Below the pieces are notes generated by a model, which saw only the letters and a program-made list of their open reading frames with translations, had not been told where the DNA came from and did no database searches. A DNA stretch of 64,000 bases, taken from Mucilaginibacter sp. 14171R-50. Lineage in GTDB: Bacteria; Bacteroidota; Bacteroidia; Sphingobacteriales; Sphingobacteriaceae. The first letter of the stretch is position 1, and each line of letters opens with the position of its first letter. The position numbers were made by a program, and so were the translations under genes. This document shows positions 57,593-64,000 of the stretch, piece by piece. The stretch is taken from positions 310,001-374,000 of the forward strand of contig NZ_CP048115.1 of NCBI RefSeq assembly GCF_010093045.1, in the 5' to 3' direction.

Positions 57593-57624
57593 CAAATATT
57601 ACGATTGTAAATCGATTTAGCAAA
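57593..57624 (-). promoter_or_regulatory. Predicted promoter of the ricin-domain lipoprotein gene
   Basis: On the minus strand TTTG (57621-57624) is followed after 19 nt by TAATATTTG (57593-57601), close to TAnnTTTG with one inserted base. It ends 31 nt before the ATG. Confidence 0.5.
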
Positions 57625-57673
57625 CTTTTTTTAAATTTTTATAAGGGTTTAACTGCTAAAAAACCAGGTGCAT

Positions 57674-57702
57674 AAAAAAAGCGACGGTTTTTCCGTCGCT
57701 TT
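57674..57702 (-). terminator. Terminator after rplY
   Basis: AAAGCGACGG pairs perfectly with CCGTCGCTTT around TTTTT. It is followed by a run of about seven T on the minus strand. Confidence 0.9.
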
Positions 57703-57733
57703 AAATTTTAAGCTGGTGCAGTGACCGACTAAA

Positions 57734-58312
57734 TTATTTTTTGCCTGCCTCTTGTTCAGCCTGGCGTAATGCACGCGAAGTAGTAACAGATACGATAGTA
57801 TCTTCCTGCGCATTGGTGATAGTAAGGTTAGGGATCTTGATCTCGTTAACTTTTACTGATTTACCAACCTCAAGCGCTTCGATGCTCACTTCGATGTTAT
57901 CTAAATGGTCTTTAGGCAAAGCCTTTACGCGTAGTTTCCTTAATTTTTGAACTAACTTACCGCCTACTTTAACACCCGGCGAAGTTCCTGTTAATTTAAC
58001 AGGGATCTCAATAGTTACCGGTTTGTTTTCATCGAGCAATAAAAAGTCGATGTGGATAAGTTGTTCCGTTAACGGGTGGAACTGCATATCTTTAATTATA
58101 GCCCTTGATTTTACGCCGGCTACGTCAATGTCGATGAAATGAACAACCGGAGTATAAACTACGGCTCTCAAATCAGCTGCGGACACTGCAAAGTGGGTTT
58201 GGGTTGACCCACCGTAAAGTACTGCTGGCACTAAGCCCTGGTAACGCAGTTCTTTAGCGTCTCTTTTCCCTACGTTCTCTCTTGGAGAACCGCTAATAGC
58301 AATTGATTTCAT
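57734..58312 (-). CDS. rplY: Ribosomal protein bL25 / general stress protein Ctc
   Basis: The 192-aa protein has the L25 5S-rRNA-binding domain at residues 1-95 (AISGSPRENVGKRDAKELRY, then HFIDIDVAGVKSRAIIKDMQ) and the TL5/Ctc-type C-terminal beta domain (about 98-180; PVTIEIPVKLTGTSPGVKVG). It binds 5S rRNA at the central protuberance. The length marks the Ctc long form, not the E. coli short form. It follows prs, 58 bp downstream in transcription order, a common pairing in bacteria, with a strong terminator after it. Confidence 0.95.
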   Translation of the reverse strand: MKSIAISGSPRENVGKRDAKELRYQGLVPAVLYGGSTQTHFAVSAADLRAVVYTPVVHFIDIDVAGVKSRAIIKDMQFHPLTEQLIHIDFLLLDENKPVTIEIPVKLTGTSPGVKVGGKLVQKLRKLRVKALPKDHLDNIEVSIEALEVGKSVKVNEIKIPNLTITNAQEDTIVSVTTSRALRQAEQEAGKK

Positions 58313-58370
58313 TATTTATTTATTATTCAAAGCCATACCAACACGGTATGGATATTTTAAGTCTCTTTTA

Positions 58371-59315
58371 TTAATCTACCCTGAACAACTGGCTTATTGA
58401 GCCATGCTCGTTAACGTTGCTTATTGCCTTTGCAAACAGATCGGCAGTGGTAAGCACCTTTATTTTAGGGCTCGAGTGTTTTAACGGTATGGTATCGGTT
58501 ACTATCAGTTCAGTTAACGCCGAATTCTCGATAGTTTCGTAAGCCTTACCTGATAATACCGGGTGTGTACAAACCGCGCGAACGCTTTTTGCCCCACGCT
58601 CCATAATCAAACCGGCAGCTTTTGCAAGCGTACCTGCCGTATCACAAATGTCATCTATCAGTACAATGTCCTGGTCTGTAACATCGCCAATAATGGTCAT
58701 GCTTTCAATTTCATTTGCACGTTTGCGGCGTTTATCGCAAATTACTACCTCGGCATTAAAGAACTTGGCAAAGCTACGCGCCCTGTACGAACCGCCCATA
58801 TCAGGCGATGCAATGGTAAGGTTACCCAAACCAAGGCTTTTTATATAGGGCACAAATATGATAGATGCATCCAGGTGATCTACCGGCACATCAAAAAACG
58901 CCTGTATCTGAGCAGCGTGCAGGTCCATCGTCATGATACGGTTTATACCTGCGGCTACCAGTAAATTAGCTACCAGTTTTGAACCTATTGCAACACGGGG
59001 CTTATCTTTCCTGTCCTGGCGTGCCAATCCAAAATAAGGGATAACCGCTATAATGTAATGGGCAGACGCACGCCGGGCGGCATCTATCATCATTAACAGC
59101 TCCATCAGGTTATCGGTTGGCTGGTGCGTGCTCTGTATCAAAAACACATCGCAACCGCGGATAGACTCGTTAAAATGCGGCTGAAACTCGCCATCGCTGA
59201 AACGCGATAAAACCACATCGCCAAGTTCCTGGCCGTATGATTCAGCAATGTGTTTTGACAGTTCCTGCGAACCCGAACCTGCAAATAGCTTAACCGTATT
59301 AAACTGTAAAGGCAT
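58371..59315 (-). CDS. prs: Ribose-phosphate pyrophosphokinase
   Basis: The 314-aa enzyme makes PRPP from ribose-5-phosphate and ATP. FAGSGSQELSKHIAESYGQE near residue 10 and SRFSDGEFQPHFNESIRGCD near 40 are conserved. FGLARQDRKDKPRVAIGSKL near 95 is the flexible catalytic loop, MTMDLHAAQIQAFFDVPVD is near 128, and VLIDDICDTAGTLAKA near 212 is the PRPP-binding loop. The motifs match class I enzymes. It lies just downstream of tRNA-Gln on the same strand. Confidence 0.97.
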   Translation of the reverse strand: MPLQFNTVKLFAGSGSQELSKHIAESYGQELGDVVLSRFSDGEFQPHFNESIRGCDVFLIQSTHQPTDNLMELLMMIDAARRASAHYIIAVIPYFGLARQDRKDKPRVAIGSKLVANLLVAAGINRIMTMDLHAAQIQAFFDVPVDHLDASIIFVPYIKSLGLGNLTIASPDMGGSYRARSFAKFFNAEVVICDKRRKRANEIESMTIIGDVTDQDIVLIDDICDTAGTLAKAAGLIMERGAKSVRAVCTHPVLSGKAYETIENSALTELIVTDTIPLKHSSPKIKVLTTADLFAKAISNVNEHGSISQLFRVD

Positions 59316-59326
59316 CTTTTGATTTT

Positions 59327-59354
59327 AGATTTGAGATGTACGATATCAGATTTA
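59327..59354. repeat. Unpaired heptad array (AGATTTG type)
   Basis: Words AGATTTG, AGATGTA, CGATATC and AGATTTA run in tandem just upstream of the prs start. No complementary arm is present nearby, unlike the paired elements at 25565, 41994 and 44366. Confidence 0.65.
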
Positions 59355-59398
59355 CTCCCTCGCCACCCTTCTTAAATATCAACCCCGTGTTAAACAAC

Positions 59399-59460
59399 AA
59401 TCGGATTTCGATTTTCATCAGGATATAAATCCGAAACTAAAAATCCGAAATCCGAAATTT
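59399..59460. repeat. Heptad-word palindrome (AATCCGA type)
   Basis: The left arm (59399-59424) has TCGGATT and TCGATTT words. The right arm (59427-59460) has AATCCGA repeated three times with one variant. Pairing needs a short bulge. It ends 5 nt from tRNA-Gln. Confidence 0.7.
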
Positions 59461-59465
59461 CAATG

Positions 59466-59536
59466 TTGCCCGACCAGGATTCGAACCTAGACAAACGGTA
59501 CCAAAAACCGTCGTACTACCATTATACTATCAGGCA
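59466..59536 (-). tRNA. tRNA-Gln (TTG anticodon)
   Basis: Acceptor TGCCTGA pairs with TCGGGCA. The stem ACGGT/ACCGT encloses TTTTGGT, so the anticodon is TTG. The T arm is CTAGG/CCTGG (one wobble pair). CCA is not encoded. Confidence 0.95.
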
Positions 59537-59745
59537 ATCTCCTTTGGTTTGTAAGCCTTCCCAAAAAGGAATGCAAATATAGGACGATTTTTCAATAGTC
59601 AAAAGTAAAATTTAAAAAAGTAACCGCATTTATTTTCAGATCACAACATCCGTTAAAAAGTGTTAAGGTTTTGGTTTTAACATAAACATCTTAATGTTTT
59701 TGTTAATTTCGTCAGCTTAAACCTTACTTAGCTCGTAATTACAGC

Positions 59746-62700
59746 ATGAACTACAATAAGATAAACAATATTTTTGGCTGGGCAGTCGGTATAATTGCTT
59801 CTATAACATACATTTTAACGCTGGAGCCCTCTACCAGTTTTTGGGATTGCGGTGAATTTATTGCCTGTATATACCGCCTGCAGGTAGCGCACCAGCCGGG
59901 TGCACCGCTGTTTACTATGATAGGCAAGGTATTTTCGCTCCTATCGTTCGGTAACAACATGAAGGTGGCCTATTTTACCAATATGGCTTCGGCTTTATCA
60001 AGCGGCGCAACAATTATATTTTTGTTTTGGACCATAACCGCCCTGGCTAAAAAGCTGATTGTTAAAGCCGGCGAACAAATAACCCAAACAAACATTATCC
60101 AGATAATGGGCGCCGGTTTGGTTGGCGCGCTGGCCTATACCTGGTCAGATACCTTTTGGTTCTCGGCTGTAGAGAGTGAAGTTTATGCGCAATCATCACT
60201 TTGCACCGCCGTAGTTTTTTGGGCTATACTGAAATGGGAAGCCCATGCCGACGAGCCCCGTGCCGATAAATGGATCATATTTATTGCTTATGTAATGGGT
60301 TTATCTATCGGTATCCACTTGCTAAACCTGCTGGTGATACCGGCAATTGCGTTGGTTATATATTTCCGCAGGGCAAAACAGGTTACTACGCCGGGCACTA
60401 TATGGTCGTTTATTTTGGGTATAATCACTGTTGCCCTGATCCTATGGGGCGTAATACAATTTACAGTTAAAGGTGCAGCCTTCTCTGATCTGTTTTTTGT
60501 GAACACCCTGGGGATGGGCTTTAATACCGGTGCCATTATATTCTACTTGCTTGTTATGGCCGCGCTGGCTTTAGGGATTATTTATACCATTAATGCCCGG
60601 GCCAGTTACATGTGGGCGGCAGTTAGCTGTTTTGTATTGCTGCTGGGCTTCAGCGCCGGCATTGTTGGGCTGATAGCCGGAATTGCCATACTTGCCTTGC
60701 TTGAATATGTTTTAAAAGTACGCGAAAAACGCGTGGCGTTAAACCGTATTTTAATTTGCACGGTATTTATCCTTTTTGGTTACAGCTCATTTGTAATGAT
60801 AGTTATCCGTGCAAAGGCGGGTACAAACCTAAACAACAGCGACCCCCAGGATGCCTTCGCATTGAATAGTTATCTTAACCGCGACCAATACGGCGATACT
60901 CCTTTATTATATGGCGAATACTTTGATTCGAAAGCTATCGACCAAACTGAGGGCGCTAATATTTATCGCCGTGGCGAAAAGAAATATGAGATTGCGGGTA
61001 AAAAATTAAACACCATTTACGATCGCAACACCTTATTCCCACGCATGTTCAGCCAAAAACCGGGGCACGCCGAGTTTTATAGGATGTGGAGCAACCTGGG
61101 CCCTGAAGAACAGCCTACAATGGCAACTAATATTGGCTTCTTCAGCACCTGGCAGGTAACACAAATGTACACCCGTTACTTTTTATGGAATTTTGCCGGC
61201 CGTGCTAATGAAATGGACGGCCAAACGGCGCAAGGGATAGACGGCAGCTGGTTAAGCGGTTTTAACTTTGGTAAGGAACTCCCAAGCACTGTTACACAAA
61301 GCAAATCGTACAACAGGCTTTTCTTCCTGCCGCTTATAATTGGCCTGTTGGGGGTAGTTTATCACTTTAAACGCAATCAGCGCGATGCAGGTGTGGTAAC
61401 CGTATTATTCTTTTTTACGGGATTAGCCATTGTGCTTTACCTTAACCAGGACCCTTTACAGCCGCGCGAACGTGATTACGCCTATGCCGGATCGTTTTAT
61501 GCCTTTGCCATATGGATAGGCCTGGGTGTATTGCTCATTGCCGAGTTTTTGAGCAAGAAAATAAATGCCAAAACCAGCGCTATCATAGCATCGGTGGTTT
61601 GCTTGCTGGCAGCGCCGGTTTTAATGGCAAGCCAGGAATGGGACGACCACGACCGCTCCACTAAACTTACGCCGCATGATATCGCTTATGATTATTTAAA
61701 CTCTTGCGCGCCAAATGCCATTTTGTTTACTTATGCTGATAACGACACCTACCCGCTTTGGTATATACAGGAAGTGGAAGGGGTAAGGCCGGATGTGCGT
61801 ATCGTAAATTTAAGCTTGCTGGGTACTGATTGGTACATACGCCAGATGAAACAAAAAATGAACGAATCGGCGCCATTACCTATCAGTATGCCTAACGATA
61901 AATTCAAAGCCGGCGTACGCGATGTAATATATTACAATGACGCAAAGGTGGCCGGCCCTATTGAGTTAAAGGAGGTGTTTGATTTTATAACGTCGGACAA
62001 TAAAGATAACATGGTGCAGTATCAAAATGGCGAGAATGCGAACTATCTGCCCACCAAAAACTTTAAAATGACGGTAAATGCAGATGAGGTCGTTAAGGCG
62101 GGCTCGGTACCGGCCGACCAAAAAGACCGCATCGTATCCGAAATGGACTGGACCTATCCGGGTAAATATGTAACCAAAGATAACCTGGCCATGATGGATA
62201 TACTGGCCACTAACAACTGGAAACGGCCGGTATATTTTGCCACCACCGTGCCGAGCGATAATATGCTCGGCCTCGACAAATACCTTTACAGCGAAGGCTT
62301 TGCCTCCCGCCTTATGCCATATAAGCCGGATAGCACTGTACAGCCGCAGGAATACAGCAATACGCTTATTATGTATAATAACATGATAAATAAGTATAAA
62401 TACGGCAATTTTAAAACTGCTAAATACCTTGATCATGAATCGTTAAACTTGTTTTACCCGCTGATCACACGTTTATACGCAACTCTTGCTGATAATCTTT
62501 TGAAAGAAGGGCACCGTGATCTTGCAAAAAACACACTTAAGAAATATGAAGACGTAATGCCTTCAACGATCATTTCGACAGAATTGGCGGTCAGGAAGTA
62601 CTGGATGTCTGAAAGCCTGTTCAGAATAGGCGACACTGCCTTAGCTGTTAAATTTGTGAACCAGGTGGATGATTATGTTATAGATCAGCTGAAATTCAAT

Positions 62701-62883
62701 TACACCTTATTTCAAAAAGGTGACGCGGGATTAAATACGCGCGACGTACAGATGGCCCTGTCTTTATTAAACAGTATGGCCACCGTTACCAAAGACTTTA
62801 AGCAGGATGCCTTAAGCGCAAAAATAAGCGCACAGCTTAAAGACTACGGTACCAAGTTCGGCGGTATGCAAACACAGCCATAG
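59746..62883 (+). CDS. GT117 / DUF2723 membrane protein
   Basis: The 1045-aa protein has about ten to twelve membrane helices in its first 610 residues, then a large soluble C-terminal half. The first loop carries TLEPSTSFWDCGEFIACIYR near residue 27; the acidic DCGEF corresponds to the Asp/Glu motif of PMT-type glycosyltransferases. HQPGAPLFTMIGKVFS and QPRERDYAYAGSFYAF near 575 are also DUF2723 landmarks. The family is classed as GT117 and is suspected to glycosylate exported proteins or lipids using lipid-linked donors. The C-terminal part ends in TPR-like helices. It is monocistronic, with a terminator after it. Confidence 0.88.
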   Translation: MNYNKINNIFGWAVGIIASITYILTLEPSTSFWDCGEFIACIYRLQVAHQPGAPLFTMIGKVFSLLSFGNNMKVAYFTNMASALSSGATIIFLFWTITALAKKLIVKAGEQITQTNIIQIMGAGLVGALAYTWSDTFWFSAVESEVYAQSSLCTAVVFWAILKWEAHADEPRADKWIIFIAYVMGLSIGIHLLNLLVIPAIALVIYFRRAKQVTTPGTIWSFILGIITVALILWGVIQFTVKGAAFSDLFFVNTLGMGFNTGAIIFYLLVMAALALGIIYTINARASYMWAAVSCFVLLLGFSAGIVGLIAGIAILALLEYVLKVREKRVALNRILICTVFILFGYSSFVMIVIRAKAGTNLNNSDPQDAFALNSYLNRDQYGDTPLLYGEYFDSKAIDQTEGANIYRRGEKKYEIAGKKLNTIYDRNTLFPRMFSQKPGHAEFYRMWSNLGPEEQPTMATNIGFFSTWQVTQMYTRYFLWNFAGRANEMDGQTAQGIDGSWLSGFNFGKELPSTVTQSKSYNRLFFLPLIIGLLGVVYHFKRNQRDAGVVTVLFFFTGLAIVLYLNQDPLQPRERDYAYAGSFYAFAIWIGLGVLLIAEFLSKKINAKTSAIIASVVCLLAAPVLMASQEWDDHDRSTKLTPHDIAYDYLNSCAPNAILFTYADNDTYPLWYIQEVEGVRPDVRIVNLSLLGTDWYIRQMKQKMNESAPLPISMPNDKFKAGVRDVIYYNDAKVAGPIELKEVFDFITSDNKDNMVQYQNGENANYLPTKNFKMTVNADEVVKAGSVPADQKDRIVSEMDWTYPGKYVTKDNLAMMDILATNNWKRPVYFATTVPSDNMLGLDKYLYSEGFASRLMPYKPDSTVQPQEYSNTLIMYNNMINKYKYGNFKTAKYLDHESLNLFYPLITRLYATLADNLLKEGHRDLAKNTLKKYEDVMPSTIISTELAVRKYWMSESLFRIGDTALAVKFVNQVDDYVIDQLKFNYTLFQKGDAGLNTRDVQMALSLLNSMATVTKDFKQDALSAKISAQLKDYGTKFGGMQTQP

Positions 62884-62908
62884 TGCATAAATACCATTAA
62901 ACAATATT

Positions 62909-62933
62909 AAAGCGGCCATAAGCCGCTTTTTTG
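62909..62933 (+). terminator. Terminator after the GT117 gene
   Basis: AAAGCGGC pairs with GCCGCTTT around CATAA, followed by TTTTTG on the plus strand. It ends about 50 bp after the stop codon. Confidence 0.85.
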
Positions 62934-63202
62934 TTTTCTGACCGGTGCAAAACAAACACTTCACTGTTCACAACCGTACACTTTGTTACGATTATAACCC
63001 GGTGCTGACCATTCTATACGACACATGTAGTTTTTTTTCATCCACAATTACGTACACCCCAAAATAAAAAATAGCCCAATAATGCATTCTAAAGGCGTTT
63101 TTGCTTTCTTTTAAGAAATATTCCTCCTTAAATGTCCTTTTTTTATCCGCGAATTGAAAGTTTGGCATCGAATTGGAATACTACTTATCAAACGGAGTTA
63201 AA
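62934..63202. other. AT-rich intergenic region without a gene
   Basis: Between the GT117 terminator and the small-gene cluster I see no coding signal. It contains several T-runs and one possible sigma-54-like element near its right end (63162-63178). Confidence 0.6.
63162..63178 (+). promoter_or_regulatory. Possible sigma-54-like promoter of the small-gene cluster
   Basis: TTGGCAT fits the -24 element of sigma-54 promoters. The -12 half reads TGGA instead of TTGC, two mismatches. It would place the transcript start about 15 nt before the ATG at 63203. This is weak evidence. Confidence 0.25.
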
Positions 63203-63388
63203 ATGGTAATCGATAAGAAAACTGAAAACACGGGCGAAGAGAAAGAGTGGGAAAACCCACAAGCTCCTGAAAAAACATCCGACGAAAGGGATAAGGAACA
63301 AATTGCGAGGCAATACAAAGAAGCGAAACGCAGACATGATAACCTTAGCGAAAACCAGGAAGAAGACGATAAAGAAACTAAACAATAA
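63203..63388 (+). CDS. Small charged protein, unknown function
   Basis: The 61-aa, highly charged protein has the sequence features MVIDKKTENTGEEKEWENPQ, a middle rich in Asp, Lys and Arg, and an acidic end. No signal, helix pattern or Cys is present, so it is probably unstructured. The ATG at 63203 has an ACGGAG purine box 6 nt upstream. I prefer it to an in-frame TTG at 63173, which overlaps the possible promoter. I do not recognise a family. Two more small genes follow on the same strand. Confidence 0.65.
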   Translation: MVIDKKTENTGEEKEWENPQAPEKTSDERDKEQIARQYKEAKRRHDNLSENQEEDDKETKQ

Positions 63389-63413
63389 ACTAAAAAACTT
63401 AAAATATTGAATT

Positions 63414-63542
63414 ATGAAAACTTACCAAAAACCTGCTACCAGCAAATTAGTTAACCGCTTTGATAAAGAATTAATGAACATTTTGATGAGCGACCTAAAA
63501 GCAATAAAATCAAAAAACCCGGGCCGCCTGACAGCCGCGTAG
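63414..63542 (+). CDS. Small protein, paralogue 1 of a tandem pair
   Basis: The 42-aa basic protein begins MKTYQKPATSKLVNRFDKEL. It shares the pattern MK-x-Y-x-KPA-x-SKL-x-x-RFD-x-x-L with the next gene, then LM-x-DL. Two such copies in a row, with their codons diverged and the residues kept, suggest a real coding pair. No membrane helix or signal is seen. The function is unknown. It starts 25 bp after the 61-aa gene stop. Confidence 0.7.
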   Translation: MKTYQKPATSKLVNRFDKELMNILMSDLKAIKSKNPGRLTAA

Positions 63543-63585
63543 TTTAAACATATCCCAAAACTCACAACACTAACTATCTTAACCT

Positions 63586-63747
63586 ATGAAAGCTTATAAA
63601 AAACCTGCTGCAAGTAAATTACTTACCCGTTTTGATAACGACTTAAAGACTTTATTAATGGAAGACCTAAGATCTTTCAGGGAGAGGAACCAATTTTCAT
63701 CAAGCAACAAACAGGCCGTTGTGAACCAACAATTATCGGCTGCCTGA
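63586..63747 (+). CDS. Small protein, paralogue 2 of a tandem pair
   Basis: The 53-aa protein begins MKAYKKPAASKLLTRFDNDL and continues KTLLMEDLRSFRERNQ, with a longer Ser/Gln-rich tail than its neighbour. Aligned over the first 20 residues, 12 are identical to paralogue 1 and most of the others are similar. The spacer between the two genes (44 bp) has no terminator, so the pair is probably co-transcribed. The function is unknown. Confidence 0.7.
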   Translation: MKAYKKPAASKLLTRFDNDLKTLLMEDLRSFRERNQFSSSNKQAVVNQQLSAA

Positions 63748-63790
63748 TCAATCATATATCTGCTCTATTTAAAACATCTTTTTGAGACAA

Positions 63791-63821
63791 ACAAGGCCCT
63801 GCTTATTAAGCCGGGCTTTGT
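63791..63821. terminator. Bidirectional terminator between the small genes and lpxB
   Basis: ACAAGGCCC pairs with GGGCTTTGT (one wobble) around an inner GCTTA/TAAGC stem, giving a long hairpin. T-rich sequence follows on both strands. The lpxB stop codon at 63806-63808 lies inside its loop. Confidence 0.75.
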
Positions 63822-64000
63822 TGTTTTGAGGCATATTTTACGATCAATTTTGCCGCTTTTTCCGAAGCCCCCGGCGAACCCATTTTTTCATGAAGTGTAT
63901 TATACCCGTCAAGTATTTTTTTGCGATAATTTTGATCATTCAGTAACTTATCCAACTCCCGGGTTATTTCCTCCTTTGTACAGTCCTGTTGTATCAGTTC
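63806..64000 (-). CDS. lpxB: Lipid-A-disaccharide synthase, C-terminal end (5' part outside window)
   Basis: The last 64 codons of a protein continue past the right edge. The visible end (ELIQQDCTKEEITRELDKLL, then LHEKMGSPGASEKAAKLIVK) matches the C-terminus of LpxB, where an ELIQ segment leads to the final helices and a GAS-x-(K/R)-AA motif. LpxB joins UDP-2,3-diacylglucosamine and lipid X in lipid A synthesis. Other GT-B proteins have similar tails, so the call depends on this signature. The stop lies in a terminator hairpin. Confidence 0.7.
   Translation of the reverse strand, partial: ELIQQDCTKEEITRELDKLLNDQNYRKKILDGYNTLHEKMGSPGASEKAAKLIVKYASKQQSPA

Noticed and set aside
59680..59740. 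Promoter for the GT117 gene (TGTTTTTG and TAATTTCG boxes)
   Set aside because: Each box has a mismatch and the spacing to a -33 TTTG is ambiguous, so I could not choose one.

Overview
The window comes from a Bacteroidota chromosome, most likely family Sphingobacteriaceae (Mucilaginibacter- or Pedobacter-like). This rests on the gene content: DUF3467 after rpoC, a GT117/DUF2723 protein, a Wza with a C-terminal membrane helix, a SusC-like/OMP_b-brl receptor and a 1428-aa RpoC. It also rests on gene starts that lack Shine-Dalgarno sites except at rpsU and hpf, and on promoters of the TTTG-N19-TAnnTTTG type. Genus placement is inference.

Region 1 (1-24.0 kb, all minus strand) is one long exopolysaccharide operon. 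It reads from wza (23.97 kb) and a Wzc tyrosine autokinase leftward through nucleotide-sugar genes (TviB/TviC-like, WecB-like), a MurA/MurB pair, Wzx flippase, Wzy polymerase, four glycosyltransferases, three left-handed-beta-helix acyltransferases, a secreted DUF4838 protein, a bi-domain oxidoreductase, a heparinase II/III-fold protein and a WbpV-like reductase cut by the left edge. Many genes overlap by 1-11 bp. No initiating sugar-phosphate transferase is visible; it probably lies beyond position 1. The MurA and MurB homologues suggest that the polymer contains muramic acid or another lactyl-ether amino sugar.

Region 2 (24.2-30.4 kb) holds housekeeping genes: an S4 RNA-binding protein (minus), then on plus dapD, a GT9 glycosyltransferase, a Sua5/TsaC-like gene, a CCA-adding enzyme, a pRiA4b-like acidic protein and miaA. 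Region 3 (30.6-33.3 kb, minus) is a short sugar cassette (rmlA, rmlD, fcl) without rmlB, rmlC or gmd.

Region 4 (33.4-49.1 kb, minus) is the transcription/translation core. In transcription order it is rpsU-xerC-hpf, then tRNA-Thr-Tyr-Gly-Thr, tuf, tRNA-Trp, secE, nusG, rplK, rplA, rplJ, rplL, rpoB, rpoC and a DUF3467 gene. rpsU and hpf carry strong AGGAGG sites, which fits the autogenous bS21 control known in Bacteroidota.

Region 5 (49.1-64 kb) is mixed: envelope proteins (carboxypeptidase-regulatory-like protein, M1 peptidase, outer-membrane beta-barrel receptor, ricin/propeller lipoprotein), an ArsC/Spx-like protein, pth, the L25/Ctc gene, prs, tRNA-Gln, a 1045-aa GT117 membrane protein, a cluster of three very small genes of which two are tandem paralogues, and the 3' end of lpxB.

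The most unusual non-coding signal is a family of intergenic palindromes in regions 2-5. Their arms are degenerate tandem arrays of 7- or 8-bp words. Nine paired examples and one unpaired half lie between 25 and 60 kb. Several abut or overlap stop or start codons, and none was seen in the exopolysaccharide operon.
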